Notes: a model not told the origin generated them from the letters alone. A stretch of DNA of 64,000 bases from Desulfosporosinus cupriresistens (GCF_001707885.1 NZ_MASS01000008.1:40910-104909); one strand, 5' to 3'. Positions 39,741 to 49,572 are shown, counted from the stretch's first letter. A program made the numbers and translations.

Positions 39741-42185
39741 TCATTTCTTGGAGAATCTCATTTTCCCATCCTCGGCTTCCACTCCAATTGTGTCACCGTC
39801 TTTAAATTCACCTTCAAGTATTTTTTCCGACAGAGCATCTTCTATTAAACGTTGAATTGCTCGCCGTAACGGACGCGCACCAAAAACCGGATCGTTTCCC
39901 TCTTTAGCTATTAGCAGAGTTGCGCTCTTCTCGATTTCGAGCTTTAAGCCATGCTCACCCAATCGTTTGTTCATTTGGCTCATTAATATTTCTGTGATTT
40001 TCTCCAAATGTTCCTCTTGGAGAGCATGGAAGACTACTAGCTCGTCGATACGATTTAGGAACTCTGGGCGGAAGGTTCGTTTTAACTCAGCCATAACCTG
40101 TCCGTGCATATTCTTGTAGTCTGCTTTCTCGTCTTTTTTAGGGGCAAATCCCATTGCTTCCTTTTTCAAGAAGGAGGATCCCACATTTGACGTCATAATA
40201 ATGACTGTATTTCGGAAATCAACGGTCCTGCCTTTAGTATCCGTTAACCGACCATCTTCAAGCACTTGCAATAAAATATTAAATACTTCAGGATGCGCCT
40301 TTTCGATTTCATCCAGCAAAACAACACTATAGGGTTTACGCCTTACCGATTCAGTTAACTGACCGCCTTCATCATGTCCGATATATCCTGGAGGTGCTCC
40401 TACAAGCCTTGAAACTGCATGTTTCTCCATATATTCAGACATATCAATGCGGATCAAAGCCTTTTCATCCCCAAACATCGCCTCGGCTAAAGCGCGACCA
40501 AGTTCAGTTTTTCCAACTCCTGTTGGCCCAAGAAAGATGAAGGAACCAATCGGGCGTTTGGGATCTCTCAATCCCGCTCGCGCACGACGGACCGCTCGGG
40601 CTACGGCTGTGACTGCGTCTTCTTGTCCAATGAGCCGCTGATGCAAAATCTCCTCTAAATGCAGGAGACGTTCACTTTCTTCTTGAGCAAGCTTCTTAAC
40701 GGGTATTCCTGTCCAACTAGCTACAATTTGGGCGATGTCATCCGCCGTGACTTGGGCACTCTCTTTGTAACGCAGATTTTCCCAGGCCTCTCGTTGCCCC
40801 GCAAGCTCTACCCGTAATTTGTGTTCCTGATCGCGGATTTGCGCTGCTTTTTCAAACTCCTGGCTGGAAACCGCTGCTTCTTTCTCCTTCTTCAAACGCT
40901 CCACTTCTTCTTCAAGTAATTTCAAATCTGGCGGGGCAGTAAAACTAGCTAGACGAACACGCGAAGCTGCCTCATCCATTAAATCGATGGCCTTGTCCGG
41001 TAAGAAGCGGTCTGAAATGTATCGATCGGACAGGCGTGCAGCCGCCTCAATCGCTTCATCTGTAATTTTGACCCGGTGATGAGCTTCATACCGATCGCGC
41101 AAACCATGAAGAATCCGGATTGCCTCCTCTACAGTCGGTTCATCGACCGTAATGGGCTGAAAACGACGTTCTAAGGCTGAATCCTTCTCGATATATTTTC
41201 GATATTCTTCTAATGTAGTGGCCCCGATGCATTGAAGTTCACCTCTGGCTAACGCTGGTTTTAAAATATTTGCTGCATCAATAGCCCCTTCAGCCGCTCC
41301 CGCTCCAATTAAGGTATGCAATTCATCAATAAAAAGGATGATGTTCCCGTCCGCCCGGATCTCTTCCATTACTTTCTTTAAGCGCTCTTCAAATTCGCCC
41401 CGGTATTTGCTTCCAGCAACCATCGCTGAAAGGTCTAACGTAATAACACGTTTGTTTAAAAGAATCTCCGGCACTTTGTTGCTAATAATGCTTTGTGCCA
41501 AGCCTTCGGCTATAGCTGTTTTACCGACACCTGGTTCCCCGATCAGCGCTGGATTGTTTTTAGTCCGTCGACTTAAGACCTGGATAACTCGTTCGATTTC
41601 CTTTTCTCTCCCGATCACAGGGTCGAGACGAGCTTCGCGCGCTTGCACTGTAAGGTCACGTCCAAACTCATTGAGAGCTGGCGTATTCGCAGGACCGGCG
41701 TTCTTGGTAGAAGATATAGGATTAGGCGCTGGTATTGCCGATTCATCTAATTCCCCACCTAAAAGTTTAACCACTTGTTTCCATACTTTTTCAGGGCTCA
41801 CATTGAGATTCGCCAAGATTCGGGCTGCAATCCCCTCGCCCTCCATAATTAATCCCAAGAGCAAATGTTCAGTCCCAATATAATTAACATCTTGGCGGTG
41901 AGTTTCCTCATTTGCCAACTCTAAAACCCTTTTTACTCGCGGAGTAAGCCCCACCTCGCCGTTAAAGGGTTGACCCACCCCGGCAATTTGTTCAACCTGA
42001 CCACGAATTTTATCCAGGTCTAAACCCATTCCGGTTAAAGCCTGAGCCGCGATTCCTTCTCCCTCTTGAATAAGCCCAAGTAGGATGTGTTCCGTCCCCA
42101 CAACTTGATGTCCCATCCGTTTAGCTTCACTATGGGCTATAGTTAAGACTTTCTCTGCACGTTCTGTATAACGTCCCTTCATCAT
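39741..42185 (-). CDS. clpC: ClpC, AAA+ unfoldase of the ClpCP protease
   Basis: Unfolds substrates, including McsB-phosphorylated proteins, for ClpP. 814 residues from the ATG at 42185 (AAAGGA 7 nt upstream). Clp-N repeats ([22 protein letters not shown] first), AAA1 Walker [18 protein letters not shown]-domain ([14 protein letters not shown]), AAA2 Walker [14 protein letters not shown], and [14 protein letters not shown]. Sequence 5' of this start in frame is heptad repeat. Last gene of the CtsR operon. Confidence 0.96.
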   Translation of the reverse strand: MMKGRYTERAEKVLTIAHSEAKRMGHQVVGTEHILLGLIQEGEGIAAQALTGMGLDLDKIRGQVEQIAGVGQPFNGEVGLTPRVKRVLELANEETHRQDVNYIGTEHLLLGLIMEGEGIAARILANLNVSPEKVWKQVVKLLGGELDESAIPAPNPISSTKNAGPANTPALNEFGRDLTVQAREARLDPVIGREKEIERVIQVLSRRTKNNPALIGEPGVGKTAIAEGLAQSIISNKVPEILLNKRVITLDLSAMVAGSKYRGEFEERLKKVMEEIRADGNIILFIDELHTLIGAGAAEGAIDAANILKPALARGELQCIGATTLEEYRKYIEKDSALERRFQPITVDEPTVEEAIRILHGLRDRYEAHHRVKITDEAIEAAARLSDRYISDRFLPDKAIDLMDEAASRVRLASFTAPPDLKLLEEEVERLKKEKEAAVSSQEFEKAAQIRDQEHKLRVELAGQREAWENLRYKESAQVTADDIAQIVASWTGIPVKKLAQEESERLLHLEEILHQRLIGQEDAVTAVARAVRRARAGLRDPKRPIGSFIFLGPTGVGKTELGRALAEAMFGDEKALIRIDMSEYMEKHAVSRLVGAPPGYIGHDEGGQLTESVRRKPYSVVLLDEIEKAHPEVFNILLQVLEDGRLTDTKGRTVDFRNTVIIMTSNVGSSFLKKEAMGFAPKKDEKADYKNMHGQVMAELKRTFRPEFLNRIDELVVFHALQEEHLEKITEILMSQMNKRLGEHGLKLEIEKSATLLIAKEGNDPVFGARPLRRAIQRLIEDALSEKILEGEFKDGDTIGVEAEDGKMRFSKK

Positions 42186-42204
42186 TTCTTCATCCTTTCT
42201 TTTA

Positions 42205-42288
42205 TCGAGGCACCTATTCGAGGCACGAGGTTCGATGCTCGACTCATGCCTCCTGTATCGTACTTCGTGCTTCCTGCATCGCGCCTCG
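42205..42288. repeat. Inverted heptad tract at the mcsB end and the clpC leader
   Basis: Twelve 7-nt units in one unbroken phase. Plus strand from 42205: TCGAGGC, ACCTATT, CGAGGCA, CGAGGTT, CGATGCT and CGACTCA are in one orientation. From 42247, TGCCTCC, TGTATCG, TACTTCG, TGCTTCC, TGCATCG and CGCCTCG are their reverse complements. The mcsB stop codon (42244-42246) sits at the turning point. The coding half gives the peptide periods RGAMQEA and RSTIQEA. Confidence 0.9.
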
Positions 42289-43311
42289 TATAAGTCGAGC
42301 CCGCTCCTCATCCCGCTGGTTGGGGTCAAGTTCCCGATCAAGAATATATTGCAAACATCCCGATCGAGTATCCACGATCAATGTTGCAAAACCATCTTTG
42401 ATCTTGGGTAATATACCAATATCAGTCCCTAGTCGGTCAAGGGACAATAAATGAATAGCATCTTCCGAAGAGAGTAGCCGAGCATTTTGCAAAGTTCCCC
42501 GCGCCCGCCAGACCTTATCTTCTAGGAGCATCGGCATTTGCTTTTGGAGAAGTTCTCGGGCCTTAAGTTCATGCTCAACAATCTGTCCGGTCACTGCATC
42601 CAAATGAGTTAAGATATCTTCTTCACTTTTGCCGAGCGTGATCTGATTGGAGACTTGAAACATGTGCCCAAAGGCTTGAGAGCCTTCACCATACAATCCA
42701 CGCACAGCTAACCCCAAACGTGTCAAAGCTCCAAGAACCTGTTGCACTTGATTTGTTATCACTAAACCTGGCAGATGGACCATGACTGATGCTCGAAGCC
42801 CCGTACCCACATTTGTTGGGCAAGCCGTGAGATACCCATGACTTTCTCGGTAGGCAAAATCAAGTTTTGCTTCCAAAGCATCATCCAGGGCTGACGCTAA
42901 ACGGTGTGTCTCCAAAAGCTGATTTCCAGGCAAAAGTACTTGAACTCTTAAATGATCCTCTTCATTAACCATCACAGCATATCGGTGGTCAGGGGCCAAT
43001 GCTACACCTCGAGCTCCTGTTGACCCGCCTAAACTTGGGCTGATCAAATGCTTTTCAACAAGCACTTGATGTTCAACATTGTTTAGCTCCGTTAAGGATA
43101 TATAGAACACTCGCTCTTGATTGACCTCTATATCTTTTAGAACTTGCGAAACGATTTGTTCAACCTGACCAGCACCTTCGGGATCTAGAACATGTGGAAA
43201 GGGGAAGTCTTCAAGGTTACGCGCTAAGCGCACTCGACTACTAATGATGACTGGAGAATTCGTTTCTGTCATCCAAGCGCTGTGCCGTAAGAGGAGCTCC
43301 TTACGTATCAT
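42244..43311 (-). CDS. mcsB: Protein-arginine kinase McsB
   Basis: Phosphorylates arginine on proteins, marking them for ClpCP, and inactivates CtsR. 355 residues from the ATG at 43311 behind GGAGGAG. Phosphagen-kinase fold: [16 protein letters not shown] near residue 25, [25 protein letters not shown] near 110, [18 protein letters not shown] near 160. It overlaps mcsA by 11 nt. The last 15 residues come from heptad repeats and replace the usual family tail. Confidence 0.95.
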   Translation of the reverse strand: MIRKELLLRHSAWMTETNSPVIISSRVRLARNLEDFPFPHVLDPEGAGQVEQIVSQVLKDIEVNQERVFYISLTELNNVEHQVLVEKHLISPSLGGSTGARGVALAPDHRYAVMVNEEDHLRVQVLLPGNQLLETHRLASALDDALEAKLDFAYRESHGYLTACPTNVGTGLRASVMVHLPGLVITNQVQQVLGALTRLGLAVRGLYGEGSQAFGHMFQVSNQITLGKSEEDILTHLDAVTGQIVEHELKARELLQKQMPMLLEDKVWRARGTLQNARLLSSEDAIHLLSLDRLGTDIGILPKIKDGFATLIVDTRSGCLQYILDRELDPNQRDEERARLIRGAMQEARSTIQEA

Positions 43312-43816
43312 GTTTTTCTCCTCCTTTTGATTGTTCAATTTGGCGAATCTGATCCCTTACTACAGCAGCCTCCTCAAACGCTTCTTGCTGAATCAAAACT
43401 TGAAGCTTTTCTTTTAGCTTTTTCTCTTCCATACGACATTTAATAGCAATACCACGTCTCACCGGAACTTTGCCTACATTTTGACCTCCACCATGAACTC
43501 GGCGAAGTAACGGTTCCAGCTGAGCTTCGAAGGTTTCGTAACATGCACTACATCCCAGCTTGCCAGCTTGCGTTATTCGGGAAAAGGTTATTCCACATTT
43601 CGGACAAGCCATCTCAGATGGCTGTTCTATCGAAGATGGATTGAACCCAAAAAGGGCTTGTAAAAACTCTGGCACAATAGCGGGATGAACAATGAAACTT
43701 ACTTCATGTGTTTGTTTAGCACAGATTTCGCAAAGATAAAGCTCATGGGTCTGTCCGTTCTCTATTTTAGATAACTGTACTTTTGCCTCCCGCTGTTGGC
43801 AACGTTGACACAGCAT
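43301..43816 (-). CDS. mcsA: McsA, zinc-binding activator of McsB
   Basis: Activates the McsB kinase and helps control CtsR. 171 residues. Four CxxC pairs in the first two thirds (CQRC, CEIC, CPKC, CSAC) and a C-terminal UVR motif (LIQQEAFEEAAVVRDQIRQIE). ATG at 43816 behind AAAGGAGG. Second gene of the ctsR-mcsA-mcsB-clpC operon. Confidence 0.94.
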   Translation of the reverse strand: MLCQRCQQREAKVQLSKIENGQTHELYLCEICAKQTHEVSFIVHPAIVPEFLQALFGFNPSSIEQPSEMACPKCGITFSRITQAGKLGCSACYETFEAQLEPLLRRVHGGGQNVGKVPVRRGIAIKCRMEEKKLKEKLQVLIQQEAFEEAAVVRDQIRQIEQSKGGEKHDT

Positions 43817-43829
43817 GCTAAATCCTCCT

Positions 43830-44300
43830 TTATAACAAGTCATCTCGACTCAACGTTGTTAAAATGGTCTTCATAAGACGTGCTCGAAGAACGTTCCAGT
43901 CTCTAAATTCTCCCCCCAAAGCGTCATTAGAAAGTACGCTTTTGATCAACGCCGCTTCCCGTGCCGTTACCAAGTCTTCATCCACTAGCCTCTCGACAAG
44001 GCCATATGATCGGTCACGGGAAAGCTGCTCTCCAATTAATTGCCGCATAACCTGTTGATACTCGCCTTCGAGGCCCAACCCTAGTCTAATAATACGCAGA
44101 TACCCACCGCCCCCCCGGCGACTTTCCACTAAATAGCCCCGTTCAATTGTAAAACGGGTATCTAGTACGTAGTTGATCTGAGACGGAACACAGGAAAACT
44201 CACCTGCCAGCTCACTGCGTTGTAGGATAATATACCCTTCCGAAGTTTGTTCCAAAATACGTTTCAGGTATTCTTCAATGCGATCCGCTAGGTTTCCCAT
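43830..44300 (-). CDS. ctsR: CtsR, class III heat-shock repressor
   Basis: Represses clp genes and its own operon at normal temperature. 156 residues: an N-terminal winged HTH (LAGEFSCVPSQINYVLDTRF) followed by RGYLVESRRGGGGYLRI, the glycine-rich wing that acts as thermosensor, and a C-terminal dimerisation domain. A CtsR box lies about 53 nt upstream. First gene of its operon. Confidence 0.95.
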   Translation of the reverse strand: MGNLADRIEEYLKRILEQTSEGYIILQRSELAGEFSCVPSQINYVLDTRFTIERGYLVESRRGGGGYLRIIRLGLGLEGEYQQVMRQLIGEQLSRDRSYGLVERLVDEDLVTAREAALIKSVLSNDALGGEFRDWNVLRARLMKTILTTLSRDDLL

Positions 44301-44352
44301 TGTTGTGTACTCCTTGTTTACATAATCTTTCTAAAATGACCTCCCAATAATC

Positions 44353-44369
44353 ATTGACCTTTCCTGACC
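44353..44369 (-). promoter_or_regulatory. CtsR box (heptad direct-repeat operator)
   Basis: Minus strand GGTCAGG, 3 nt, GGTCAAT fits the CtsR consensus (GGTCAAA, 3 nt, GGTCAAA). It overlaps the expected transcript start of the promoter at 44380-44408, so the operon is autoregulated. Confidence 0.8.
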
Positions 44370-44379
44370 TTCTATCTCT

Positions 44380-44408
44380 ATGATATCCAAATTCCTAAGA
44401 TTTTGCAA
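44380..44408 (-). promoter_or_regulatory. Promoter of ctsR-mcsA-mcsB-clpC
   Basis: TTGCAA (44403-44408), 17-nt spacer, TATCAT (44380-44385) on the minus strand, just ahead of the CtsR box. Confidence 0.65.
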
Positions 44409-44432
44409 AGGATTTTTAAAAAAAATAAATTT

Positions 44433-44469
44433 TAAGAAGGGGCAAGTCTTCTTGACTTGCCCCTTCTTA
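44433..44469 (-). terminator. Strong terminator after the 44498-44800 gene
   Basis: A 16-bp perfect stem (TAAGAAGGGGCAAGTC with its complement) and 5-nt loop, followed on the minus strand by a T-rich run. It separates the upstream small gene from the ctsR promoter. Confidence 0.85.
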
Positions 44470-44497
44470 GGTTATACCAAAAAATCCTATTTAAAAC

Positions 44498-44800
44498 CTA
44501 TTTTGAAAATAAGACAAAGTAAAACCACGAGGATAGAGTTAGAAGAGCAACACTCCCTAACAACCAAATTACAGGCTGTCCTTCGAACCGCTTTGAGCTA
44601 TACTTTTCTTTCTTTGGTAGATAATGCTCCATTTGTTCAGGTCGTAACGGAACCGAGTGTTTTTCAGGAGATTCTTCATCTGACTTTTGGAACCCTTTTC
44701 TAAAGGAAGTAGCACGAGAGGCTACATCGATCCATTGCAATGAGCCTTTCAGCATTTGTTTAAGTTCTTCAGGACTTAGCCAAACATTGGTTTGTTTCAT
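44498..44800 (-). CDS. Hypothetical small protein with C-terminal membrane span
   Basis: Not recognised. 100 residues from the ATG at 44800 (GGAGG 11 nt upstream; a GTG at 44818 overlaps that site). Opens MKQTNVWLSPEELKQMLKG. The middle is charged (EESPEKHSVPLRPEQ) and the end has one hydrophobic span (PVIWLLGSVALLTLSSWFYF), so it is probably a tail-anchored membrane protein. Followed by a strong terminator. Confidence 0.7.
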   Translation of the reverse strand: MKQTNVWLSPEELKQMLKGSLQWIDVASRATSFRKGFQKSDEESPEKHSVPLRPEQMEHYLPKKEKYSSKRFEGQPVIWLLGSVALLTLSSWFYFVLFSK

Positions 44801-44883
44801 AAGTTCAGACGCCTCCACGTATCTATCAATCCTTGGTTCTACAAGTCAAAATAATATCGTTAATGTTTATTCGCGACCTACAG

Positions 44884-44910
44884 AAAAAATCCCTGCCGCT
44901 GGGGCAGGGA
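44884..44910 (-). terminator. Terminator after the universal stress protein gene
   Basis: TCCCTGCC and GGCAGGGA form an 8-bp stem with a 5-nt loop followed by TTTTTT on the minus strand. Confidence 0.9.
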
Positions 44911-45023
44911 CGTTTATCCAAATGTCTATTAAAATCCTTCTAAAGTTACGATGAATCTCGCTCAGACAATAATTCGTCCGTTGTTGCGACTTTTTATCTT
45001 GTAATTCAAGACAAAAAGATTTA

Positions 45024-45452
45024 TTACTTGATGATAAGTACAGGGCAACTCGCTCGCTGCAATACCCGCTGACTTACACTTCCCAGGACCGAACCGGTAA
45101 TTGCTCCGTAACCATGACTTCCCATAACAATTAAATCAATATCCTCCTTCTTAATTTGTTCAATAATAACAGTTACAGGATGCCCAGATTCTACCCTTTT
45201 GTTGATAACAACCTGCTTGCAGTCAATTCCTGTCAGAGTTGCTTCTAAAGCCAATTCTCCATTTTGATCAAGTTGTTCTTGCGTCACGGTAATACCATAA
45301 GAGATTGTATACCCCCAATAGGCCTGTGGCGTATAACTAACATGGAGAAGTACCACTTCGGCTTGAATAGATTGGGCTAGTTCAACTGCTGCTTTCAAAG
45401 CGCGACGCGAGTATTCCGAAGCGTCTGTAGGGACGAGTATCTTTTTAAACAA
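45024..45452 (-). CDS. Universal stress protein, UspA family
   Basis: Cytosolic stress protein with an ATP-binding Usp fold. 142 residues from a TTG at 45452 (MFKKILVPTDASEYSRRAL), better spaced from GGGAG than the GTG at 45461. The nucleotide-binding signature GSHGYGAITGSVLGSVSQRVL is complete (G-2x-G-9x-G(S)), so it probably binds ATP. Own promoter and terminator. Confidence 0.92.
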   Translation of the reverse strand: MFKKILVPTDASEYSRRALKAAVELAQSIQAEVVLLHVSYTPQAYWGYTISYGITVTQEQLDQNGELALEATLTGIDCKQVVINKRVESGHPVTVIIEQIKKEDIDLIVMGSHGYGAITGSVLGSVSQRVLQRASCPVLIIK

Positions 45453-45496
45453 TCTTATCACTCCCTATTACTTTTTATGTTAGATCGACCACTTCT

Positions 45497-45525
45497 ATAT
45501 TATCCTATTTGAACAATGACCTCAA
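45497..45525 (-). promoter_or_regulatory. Probable promoter of the Usp gene
   Basis: TTGAGG (45520-45525), 17-nt spacer, TAATAT (45497-45502) on the minus strand. Confidence 0.5.
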
Positions 45526-45549
45526 CAATCTTACCATTTTGAGTCGCTC

Positions 45550-46737
45550 TTAAAGCACGGCCAATTCTCGGGGGCTTACCGATAAATACCTTGCGCCCAT
45601 TTCGGCTTCGATAACGACCGTATCTTCGATTCCTACAACTCCAACACCTGGAAAAACAAATTTAGGTTCGATCGCTACCACCATTCCAGGTTTCAGCACT
45701 TCTTTAGAACCCTTACTGATCGTCGGCAACTCGTCCAATTCTAGTCCTACCCCATGTCCGACAAAATGAACCTGTCCTGTACGATAACCCATAAAGTTGT
45801 CCTCATAAAGGGTATTCTGGCGAACCCAGGTTAGAATTTCCTCATAAATTTCACCAGCCACCCTCCCCGGAACTAAGGCACAGCGAATTTTCTCTTCGAC
45901 CTGCCTTGCCGCCTTGTAGGCTTTTGTTAAATCCTCGGATAATGGACCGAGACTTAAGATTCGGGTTTGGTCAATCTGATAGCCATCCACAACTGTTACC
46001 ATATCTACAATAATTGGTTCACACGTTTGAATTTGAGCCATTGTTGCGCCATTTGGGTGAGCTATAGAAATTCCTTGACCGGTAACCGGCCCATCGAAAC
46101 AGCTGGGCACTGCAGCCCGAGCTCCCGAAGTGATGACGCAGAAATGAAATTCAGAGTCAAAGCCACGCATTCGAACATAACCACCGTGCCCTAGGGACCG
46201 CGCCTTCCCTTCAACTAAGCCCTCTAATTCAACCTCAGTCATTCCCGGATGAAGAACTTCCTTAGCATACTCCAAAACCTGGGCATGGATTTGAGCACTT
46301 TTTTCCAGACGAGCTAATTCCCATTCGGACTTTACTGCACGCAGCAAACGAACCTCAGAGGAAATATCCACCAACAAAGCGTCTGGAAATGTTTTGCGAT
46401 AGCGCTCAAATTGATTAACAGGGAGAACATCTAGTTCTAAACCCAATTTTTCTGGTAAGGGAAGCCCTGCTTCCTGGATATGGTTCGGAATCTTTGATAT
46501 CCCCTTTAACTGAATAACCTCCCAAGAGCTTTCTTGCTGGGCTCTACCAAAATCCCGATAGGCAAGGATAATTGGCTTCCCTTCCCGTGGAACATAAATA
46601 TGAATATTTTGGGCTGTTCCTGTATAATACAAGGTATCCGCCCGCTGGACCAACAGTGCCCCGTCAATTCCTTTTTTCTGCAAACTATCTTGTAAATTGC
46701 TTACACGCTCTTGCAATTCTGTTATGGGTACTTTCAT
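45550..46737 (-). CDS. M24-family metallopeptidase (Xaa-Pro aminopeptidase-like)
   Basis: Probable aminopeptidase/prolidase. 395 residues from the ATG at 46737 behind GGAGGGAGGT. A creatinase-like N-terminal domain, then a pita-bread domain with metal ligands in VDMVTVVDGYQIDQTR, VGHGVGLELDELP, AIEPKF and GIEDTVVIE (D, D, H, E, E all present). The exact substrate cannot be told from sequence. Confidence 0.9.
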   Translation of the reverse strand: MKVPITELQERVSNLQDSLQKKGIDGALLVQRADTLYYTGTAQNIHIYVPREGKPIILAYRDFGRAQQESSWEVIQLKGISKIPNHIQEAGLPLPEKLGLELDVLPVNQFERYRKTFPDALLVDISSEVRLLRAVKSEWELARLEKSAQIHAQVLEYAKEVLHPGMTEVELEGLVEGKARSLGHGGYVRMRGFDSEFHFCVITSGARAAVPSCFDGPVTGQGISIAHPNGATMAQIQTCEPIIVDMVTVVDGYQIDQTRILSLGPLSEDLTKAYKAARQVEEKIRCALVPGRVAGEIYEEILTWVRQNTLYEDNFMGYRTGQVHFVGHGVGLELDELPTISKGSKEVLKPGMVVAIEPKFVFPGVGVVGIEDTVVIEAEMGARYLSVSPRELAVL

Positions 46738-46900
46738 TCTCTTACCTCCCTCCATATATTATTTAATATTCAGAATTTTATTTTATTAATATTATGTTCA
46801 GATTTCCTTAACTTTGCAAGTTTATTTTGGTTAGGGGGTTTTCTTAACGCTGTAAGCGCCTTAGAATAACAATCACGTTATGGTTAATGTTAAACAATCT

Positions 46901-46937
46901 AAAAAGAGCCGAGTAGAAATATAATCCTCCTCGGCTC
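46901..46937 (-). terminator. Terminator after rubrerythrin
   Basis: GAGCCGAG and CTCGGCTC form an 8-bp stem across a 16-nt loop followed by TTTTT on the minus strand. Confidence 0.8.
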
Positions 46938-46943
46938 TCCTTC

Positions 46944-47531
46944 TTAATATTTTTCTGGCAATTCCTCAAAATATCCCTGCGGATGTGCACAAGCTGGACA
47001 ACTTCCAGGTGCTTCGAGACCTTCATGAATGTAACCACAATTTGAACATTTCCATACGGTCGGATTATCCTTTTTAAAGAGTGTTCCATTTTGAATCCCA
47101 TCGGCATAGTGCTCAAACCGAGTCATATGGTGTTTTTCAACTTCGGCAATCTTTTGAAAGGCTTTCGCAATGTCAGCAAAGCCTTCTTTTTCTGCTATTG
47201 CACCAAATGTTGTATAAATCTCAGCCCACTCTTCTCTTTCTCCTGCTGCAGCTGCCCTTAGATTGGTGAGAGTGTCTTTATAAACTAGTGGATAGTCTGC
47301 ATCGACATGAATGACCTGGGTCTCCTCCTGATTATGAGCAACCAAGAGTTTGTAGAACACTTGGGCGTGTTCTCGTTCGTTTGCTGCCGTTGCCTCAAAA
47401 ACAGATTGTATATGTTGATATCCTTCATTCTTAGCAACACCAGCAAAAAAGGAATACCGATTGCGCGCTTGGGACTCTCCAGCGAAGGCTTTGCTGAGAT
47501 TTCTAAATGTTTCTGTTTCGTGGAATTTCAT
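46944..47531 (-). CDS. rbr: Rubrerythrin
   Basis: Reduces hydrogen peroxide in anaerobes. 195 residues: a ferritin-like diiron domain with GESQARNRY, ANEREHAQVF and AEVEKHHMTRFEH ligand segments, and a C-terminal rubredoxin domain with two CxxC pairs (WKCSNCGY and GSCPACAH). ATG at 47531 behind AAAGGAGAG. Monocistronic by its own promoter and terminator. Confidence 0.96.
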   Translation of the reverse strand: MKFHETETFRNLSKAFAGESQARNRYSFFAGVAKNEGYQHIQSVFEATAANEREHAQVFYKLLVAHNQEETQVIHVDADYPLVYKDTLTNLRAAAAGEREEWAEIYTTFGAIAEKEGFADIAKAFQKIAEVEKHHMTRFEHYADGIQNGTLFKKDNPTVWKCSNCGYIHEGLEAPGSCPACAHPQGYFEELPEKY

Positions 47532-47570
47532 AAATTCACTCTCCTTTTCTCCTAGTTTCTCTATACGCTA

Positions 47571-47599
47571 ATTATTTATGCTTTCGAGCTCATTCTCAA
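47571..47599 (-). promoter_or_regulatory. Possible rubrerythrin promoter
   Basis: TTGAGA (47594-47599), 17-nt spacer, AATAAT (47571-47576) on the minus strand. No PerR box was convincing. Confidence 0.45.
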
Positions 47600-47715
47600 T
47601 AATCCTGCTTTTCGGCTCTCAATACCTGATTAATTTCCAAGAGTTCCTCATATAAAGGTTTTTTAATACGGATGTCGAAGTATTGTAGGTCAATAAGCCA
47701 AAGGTGGTTTTTCTT

Positions 47716-48933
47716 TTGTTGTTAAAACGTCTCGATGTCCCTCGTGCAGTGATTGTCTTAATCGTTGGTGGTTTCATCCAGTCGGTCGGTAATTCTTTGA
47801 TGTGGCCTTTAAACAGCCTCTTTATGCATACAGTCTTGGGCCGCACTCTGACAGAAGCGGGCACTCTTCTGGCTCTTCAGTCCGCAGTATCCCTCCTTGG
47901 CCAATTTATGAGCGGCTTTTTAGCCGATCGTTTTGGACCCAAGCGAGTTATGATCTTCGGCCTGGTTAGTGCAACTCTTTCTGTTGGGGCTATAGGCATC
48001 TTTCCTGTATGGAGCGTCTATGTCCCTAGCTTTATCCTCTTTGGCTTAGCTCAAGCCTTTATCTTCGTTCCACTTTACGCGCTAATTCATGCAGTTTGGC
48101 CGGAGGGCGGGCGACGAGGCTTTAATCTTCTTTATGTTTTCAATAACGCAGGAGTAGCCGTCGGCACGGCTGTAGGAGGATTGATCGCCCAAGTTTCATT
48201 CCGCCTCATCTTTTCTCTCAATGCCGCAGCCTTTTTAATCTATTTGCTGATTGTGTTTATAGGGGTTTCCGAAAGAACAGCGCCCATCCATTTGATTCCA
48301 CCCAAAGAGCAAACCGAGCGACTGACCAAAGACAAAGGATTCAAGGTACTTCTGGCTTTAGGCGGCGGAATATTCTGCACCTGGGGTGCTTATATTCAGC
48401 TCGTTACGATTTTGCCCGTTGTAATGAACCAACTTGGTTTCTCCCTCTTTTCATACAGTGTCCTTTGGACAGTAAATGGCGTCTTTATCGTAGCCTTGCA
48501 GCCCCTTCTCAATTGGGTGATCCACACTTGGACACAATCGTTCAAACGGCAATTTTACCTGGCCACTGTTCTCTTAACCATTGGATTTGTCATTTTGCTT
48601 GGGAAATTTCCGTATATATCCTATATTATTGCTATGCTCATCCTAACCCTTGGCGAAATGCTTATTTTGCCAGCGGTTCCTGCAGCCGCCGCTCAACTCG
48701 CCCCCTCAGGAAAAAAGGGCGCTTATCAAGGCATTATCGGAGGTGCTTCATCCGGTGGCCGAATGGTTGGACCTTTATTAGGTGGTATGATGTATGATTT
48801 TGGTGGAGGATCAGGCGTGTGGGGACTTGCAATCGTTTTTATGGGAGCATCATTAGTGATGTTCTTTATCTATGGAAAAATCGTTCAAGGCTTTCCTGTG
48901 CTTCAACAAGCCGAACAACCAGATATGACTTAA
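47716..48933 (+). CDS. Major facilitator superfamily transporter
   Basis: Probable drug or metabolite exporter. 405 residues from TTG at 47716, 8 nt after AGGTGG; a GTG at 47704 overlaps that site. About 12 hydrophobic spans. The MFS loop 2-3 motif is GFLADRFGPKRVM near residue 70. Substrate unknown. Divergent from rubrerythrin and followed 66 nt later by a Nudix gene on the same strand. Confidence 0.88.
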   Translation: MLLKRLDVPRAVIVLIVGGFIQSVGNSLMWPLNSLFMHTVLGRTLTEAGTLLALQSAVSLLGQFMSGFLADRFGPKRVMIFGLVSATLSVGAIGIFPVWSVYVPSFILFGLAQAFIFVPLYALIHAVWPEGGRRGFNLLYVFNNAGVAVGTAVGGLIAQVSFRLIFSLNAAAFLIYLLIVFIGVSERTAPIHLIPPKEQTERLTKDKGFKVLLALGGGIFCTWGAYIQLVTILPVVMNQLGFSLFSYSVLWTVNGVFIVALQPLLNWVIHTWTQSFKRQFYLATVLLTIGFVILLGKFPYISYIIAMLILTLGEMLILPAVPAAAAQLAPSGKKGAYQGIIGGASSGGRMVGPLLGGMMYDFGGGSGVWGLAIVFMGASLVMFFIYGKIVQGFPVLQQAEQPDMT

Positions 48934-48999
48934 AAAGATAAAAGTAACCCAAACTAAGCGATATAACAAATTCAAACAATGGAAAGGAATTCAAAAAAT

Positions 49000-49572
49000 A
49001 TGTCTCATCCTACTGCTCCGTATCTTTTTTGCCCACTATGTGGCAAACCACTCCAAAAATCGATCATTGCTGACCAACTTCGAAGCAGATGTTCAGAATG
49101 CTCCTATGTTAACTGGGGAAATTTTTCTCTCGGTGTGGGGGGGGTTCTGTGGCACAACAGCAAAGTTCTTCTTGTCCAACGCGGACATAATCCCGGAAAA
49201 GGAATGTGGACGATTCCAGGCGGCTATGTGGACCAAGAAGAATCGATCTGGGAAGCTGTCATCCGTGAAATCCAGGAAGAAACCGGAATTATGGCTAAAC
49301 CACTCTCTATCATCGGCTTGCGCGATCGACCTGCCGAAAGACATGACACTTATATTATTTTTCTTATGCAATTTTTAGGTGGAAGCTTACAAGCCCAACC
49401 AGAGGAAGTCAGTGACCTGGGCTTTTTTACTTTTGAAGAATGTCGTGCTCTTCCCATACCCTCACTAACTTTGAGTGCACTCGAAGCCTCTCACTCCGTA
49501 TCTCAAGGGCTCATAATCAATTCCGATGTTAAACTTTCGGATACGTTTTCAACGCTCTATCAAATTCGCTAG
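49000..49572 (+). CDS. Nudix hydrolase with N-terminal zinc ribbon
   Basis: Hydrolyses a nucleoside-diphosphate-linked compound. 190 residues from the ATG at 49000 (AAAGG upstream). Zinc ribbon CPLC ... CSEC in the first 40 residues, as in NudC-like and related enzymes. Complete Nudix box GGYVDQEESIWEAVIREIQEE plus TG follows WTIP. Possibly co-transcribed with the transporter. Confidence 0.9.
   Translation: MSHPTAPYLFCPLCGKPLQKSIIADQLRSRCSECSYVNWGNFSLGVGGVLWHNSKVLLVQRGHNPGKGMWTIPGGYVDQEESIWEAVIREIQEETGIMAKPLSIIGLRDRPAERHDTYIIFLMQFLGGSLQAQPEEVSDLGFFTFEECRALPIPSLTLSALEASHSVSQGLIINSDVKLSDTFSTLYQIR

Noticed and set aside
42186..42341. In-frame 5' extension of clpC reading through heptad repeats
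   Set aside because: The extension overlaps mcsB, has no ribosome site and is repeat-derived; the ATG at 42185 matches the ClpC family start.
47532..47600. PerR box upstream of rubrerythrin
   Set aside because: AT-rich sequence near 47571 only partly fits the PerR consensus.
47600..47702. Protein-like minus-strand frame (ends LEINQVLRAEKQDY) between rubrerythrin and the MFS gene
   Set aside because: No start codon or ribosome site and only about 33 codons; could be a gene remnant but cannot be supported.
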